Source: Bacteroidales bacterium (lineage in GTDB: Bacteria; Bacteroidota; Bacteroidia; Bacteroidales; Paludibacteraceae). From it: DNA of 64,000 bases. Of this stretch, positions 61,551 to 64,000 are shown in pieces. A program made the translations under genes and the position numbers. Every line of letters starts with the position of its first letter. The stretch's first letter is position 1. The notes beneath the pieces were generated by a model. The model was not told the origin of the DNA. It saw nothing but the letters and a program-made list of their open reading frames with translations, and searched no databases. Where the stretch lies: NCBI GenBank assembly GCA_022783865.1, contig JALFYY010000015.1:1-64000 (forward strand), read 5' to 3'.

Positions 61551-63581
61551 ATGAAGAGAATCTTTATCCCCGCCTTTTGCCTTGTCATAGGTGTAACTGT
61601 CTTTGCTGCCAACCCGAAACGTGAGATGCGTGCCACTTGGTTGACCACTGTCAATAACATCGATTGGCCTACTTCTATGTCGCCTGCTTTGCAACAGCGG
61701 GAAATGCTTCGCATGCTCGACTCTATTCAGTCCCTTAATATGAATACGGTCTTGTTCCAAGTACGCGATTGTGCCGACGCATTCTACAATTCTGCTTACG
61801 AACCTTGGTCAAGTTTCTTGAAAATCAATCGTGGTCAGCAACCCGAATACGATCCTTTGGCGTTTGTTCTCGAAGAGTGTCACAAACGCGGCTTGTCTTG
61901 TCACGCATGGATGAATCCCTATCGTTATAGCCGTACAGGAGCTAAATGGACGGGACTTAATGACCATCCGCTCAACTACGAAAACTCGCACCCCGATTGG
62001 TTGCTGTACTATTCCAACAATATCATTCTCGATCCCGCTTTGCCGGAAGTGCGTCAGCGTATCAAAGACGTAGTGGGCGATTTGCTGAGTAAATACGATG
62101 TGGACGGCATCATCTTCGATGACTATTTCTATCCTTACGGAGGAACTACCACACAGGATGCCGCTTCCGTCGAAAAATACAAACCGGCGGATATGAATGT
62201 GCACGATTGGCGGCGTGATAATGTCAACCGTATGGTAAAAGACGTATATGACACCATTCAGGCAGTGAAACCGTGGGTTACGTTTGGTATCTCTCCCTTT
62301 GGTATTTGGACTACCGACTATTCTGTGGCACAAAAAGAAGATATTACGCTTCCCGTCGGTATTACGGGTGGCAATATGTACCAGGAGATATATTGTGACC
62401 CGGTTGCCTGGCTCAAAGAGGGTACGGTCGATTATATTTCTCCTCAGTTGTATTGGAAAACGGGCGGATCACAAGATTATGCCAAGTTATGTCCTTGGTG
62501 GGCGAAATTGGCAAACCGGTTCGGTGTGCATTTCTATTCCAGTATGGCTGTGTATAAGTATGCGGAGAAGACCGATGCCGCTTATACTGTGGCGGAGTTG
62601 CAACGCCAGACCAATACCAACCGTTCTTCATCCACCGACAATGCTTTCGGTGCAGTGTTCTATAACACACGCGCTTTCGTATTCGACAATGCCTTTCGCA
62701 AAGAGTTTAAGGCAAAAGAGTTTGCCTATCCTGCTTTGCCTCCTGCTGTCAACTGGAAACCTGCCCAAGAGCAACCTATGGTAACGGATCTTGCTCTCAA
62801 CGGACAGACTCTCACTTGGAAACATCCTAATACAGGCAAAGTGCATTATGCCGTTTATGCCGTACCTAACGCTTTCCGCAACAGGGCAAGCATATTTTCT
62901 ACTGCCGAAGTCCTCTTGGGTATAACTTACGATACTTCATTTACCCTGCCTGGGCACATTACGGCTTCTTCCTACAAATTGGCAGTGTCTGTTCTCGATG
63001 GTTATAACAACGAGTATTCTCTCCGTGTTTATGGCGAACCCGAAGAACAGGCTGTGGCGGCAGTTCTCTCTCAGCCTGCCGACCATCAGGTATTCCCCGA
63101 TTGGCATATTACTTTCCGTTGGAATGCAGTACCTAAAGCGGATAGCTACGTATTGCAAATAGCCAAAGATGCCGAATTCCGGGAGATACTGATGACGCAC
63201 GAACAGACGGGTACCTCTTTCAATTCTTCTGCCCGTCTCAATCTGAAGGAATTGGGAGAATACTATTGGCGTGTAAAAGTGCGTAAAGCCAATACCGACG
63301 ATGTTTGGTCTGCTCCTCGCCGTCTTTTGGTGGGCGACTACGATGCTCTTCCCTTGCTCTCGCCCGACTTCTCTGTATTGGTTACCGATGGCACAATCCT
63401 GATACATAATCATGCTGCTGTACAAACTGCCGATGTCGCCCTGTATTCTCTGACGGGACAAACGCTGTATAGTCAGTCATTGTCTCTTCCTGTAGGACAA
63501 ACAGCACTGACATTGCCTGTCCTGCCGCATGGACTGTATCTGCTTCAAATAGGTGCAACGGCAAGCAAAATACGACTCTGA
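61551..63581 (+). CDS. GHL10/YngK-type secreted glycosidase with T9SS C-terminal sorting domain
   Basis: A 676-residue exported protein (signal MKRIFIPAFCLVIGVTVFA). The first 390 residues are a glycosyl-hydrolase-like 10 (DUF187) barrel: REMRATWLTTVNNIDWP, FQVRDCADAFYNSAYEPWS, HAWMNPYR, VDGIIFDDYFYPYGG and VDYISPQLYWKTGG. Then fibronectin-like repeats, one with VFPDWHITFRWNAVPKADSY. The last roughly 75 residues (DVALYSLTGQTLYSQ, then LPHGLYLLQIG and a basic SKIRL tail) form a type A T9SS sorting domain, so it should be exported by the T9SS and anchored or released at the surface. The substrate is unproven; peptidoglycan-like or other polysaccharides have been suggested for the family. Confidence 0.92.
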   Translation: MKRIFIPAFCLVIGVTVFAANPKREMRATWLTTVNNIDWPTSMSPALQQREMLRMLDSIQSLNMNTVLFQVRDCADAFYNSAYEPWSSFLKINRGQQPEYDPLAFVLEECHKRGLSCHAWMNPYRYSRTGAKWTGLNDHPLNYENSHPDWLLYYSNNIILDPALPEVRQRIKDVVGDLLSKYDVDGIIFDDYFYPYGGTTTQDAASVEKYKPADMNVHDWRRDNVNRMVKDVYDTIQAVKPWVTFGISPFGIWTTDYSVAQKEDITLPVGITGGNMYQEIYCDPVAWLKEGTVDYISPQLYWKTGGSQDYAKLCPWWAKLANRFGVHFYSSMAVYKYAEKTDAAYTVAELQRQTNTNRSSSTDNAFGAVFYNTRAFVFDNAFRKEFKAKEFAYPALPPAVNWKPAQEQPMVTDLALNGQTLTWKHPNTGKVHYAVYAVPNAFRNRASIFSTAEVLLGITYDTSFTLPGHITASSYKLAVSVLDGYNNEYSLRVYGEPEEQAVAAVLSQPADHQVFPDWHITFRWNAVPKADSYVLQIAKDAEFREILMTHEQTGTSFNSSARLNLKELGEYYWRVKVRKANTDDVWSAPRRLLVGDYDALPLLSPDFSVLVTDGTILIHNHAAVQTADVALYSLTGQTLYSQSLSLPVGQTALTLPVLPHGLYLLQIGATASKIRL

Positions 63582-63604
63582 ACAACCAATATATTTATAT
63601 TACC

Positions 63605-64000
63605 ATGAAAAAACTTCTTACCTTGTTTCTTGTAGCCGTCTGTTGTTCTTTGCAACTCATGGCGCAACCGCTCAAAGTAACCCGGGTGACGCTGTTGCCG
63701 GGTACGGAGCAAGGAGGATTCTACCATCCTCGTTTCAGCCCGAAAGGCTCATACCTTATTACTACTGCCGAAAACTATGCTGGGTTGAACCGGCACGATT
63801 TGCTCAATGGTACAAAGCGTGTCCTCACCACTGCCGAAGGTGCCGGCTATGGCTTGCAGATCAGTCCTGACGAACAAACGGTTACTTATCGTCGTCAAGA
63901 ACTCCGTCAGAACATACGTCACATGTCTTTGGAGCAAATCAACGTGAGCACTGGCACTCAACGCACCTTGCGTCGTATGGCGCCTAAGACTATACTTCCT
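63605..64000 (+). CDS. Exported beta-propeller (PD40/TolB-like) protein, 5' part only
   Basis: Open from the ATG at 63605 to the window edge (132 codons, no stop). Signal peptide MKKLLTLFLVAVCCSLQLMA, then QPLKVTRVTLLPGTEQGGFY, HPRFSPKGSYLITTAENYAGL and GLQISPDEQTVTYRR, the repeating SPDG-like blades of WD40-like PD40/TolB beta-propellers. Starts 23 bp after the GHL10 gene and is probably co-transcribed. The C terminus, and so any catalytic domain or sorting signal, is beyond the window. Confidence 0.8.
   Translation, partial: MKKLLTLFLVAVCCSLQLMAQPLKVTRVTLLPGTEQGGFYHPRFSPKGSYLITTAENYAGLNRHDLLNGTKRVLTTAEGAGYGLQISPDEQTVTYRRQELRQNIRHMSLEQINVSTGTQRTLRRMAPKTILP

Overview
The window reads as a chromosome segment from a member of the order Bacteroidales that carries a type IX secretion system and is not a classical Bacteroides. 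The reasons are: Bacteroidetes-type promoters (a TTG/TTTG element, about 20 bp, then TAnnTTTG) before many genes; few Shine-Dalgarno sequences; many SPII lipoproteins; Bacteroidetes-specific families (GldB, GldJ, PorW/SprE, DUF4271, cysteine-rich CWC); and a secreted glycosidase that ends in a type IX sorting domain. Apart from intergenic repeats and a truncated RHS fragment at the left edge, this is mostly core-genome housekeeping DNA with no phage, transposase or defence island.

Layout. 1-405: broken RHS-repeat fragment (-). 1036-11069: minus-strand operon ileS, lipocalin-like lipoprotein, AsmA-like protein, M3 peptidase lipoprotein, membrane protein. 11070-12800: repeats, a small lipoprotein, a CWC zinc-ribbon-like protein and a CAT-anticodon tRNA. 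12896-17905: metG (-), an outer-membrane protein (+), cdaA and folP (-). 18300-19916: gldJ (+). 20024-26109: minus-strand run of tsaE, an ABC ATPase, gldB, sufS and two outer-membrane beta-barrel proteins. 26195-36147: mreB-mreC-mreD-mrdA-rodA-mnmG-apt-uvrC (-), the elongasome operon joined to tRNA modification, purine salvage and repair genes, with a perfect parS site just behind mnmG. 36148-38637: repeat-rich DNA around rubrerythrin and a sirtuin. 38776-48179 (+): DUF4015 glycosidase, pullulanase, tsaB, galK, galM, porW. 48407-50567: birA and dacB (-). 50646-53295 (+): nucleotide kinase-like gene, glycerate kinase, mdh. 53814-57217 (+): LOG-family gene, DUF4271, hemD, rnpA, yidD, trmD. 57294-64000: RluA-type pseudouridine synthase (-), a probable structured non-coding RNA (-), a GH20 hexosaminidase (-), a GHL10-type secreted protein (+), and the start of a beta-propeller protein (+).

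How the genes fit together. The strongest theme is the cell envelope: the elongasome (mreBCD, mrdA, rodA), dacB, yidD, AsmA, c-di-AMP synthesis (cdaA), and T9SS/gliding lipoproteins (gldB, gldJ, porW) together with one T9SS cargo. The second theme is translation and tRNA biology: ileS, metG with a neighbouring CAT tRNA, tsaB and tsaE (two parts of the t6A machinery), mnmG, trmD, rnpA and a pseudouridine synthase. parS, mnmG and rnpA-yidD are all genes or sites often found in the origin-proximal part of bacterial chromosomes.

The least explained part is the intergenic DNA. It holds (i) modular palindromic repeats (GTAGAGAC...GTCT) with at least four interchangeable cores joined by a common linker, and (ii) several tandem arrays whose unit sequences differ but whose period is always exactly 11 bp. 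A structured non-coding RNA candidate at 58440-58668 is the best candidate for an undescribed or poorly described functional element.
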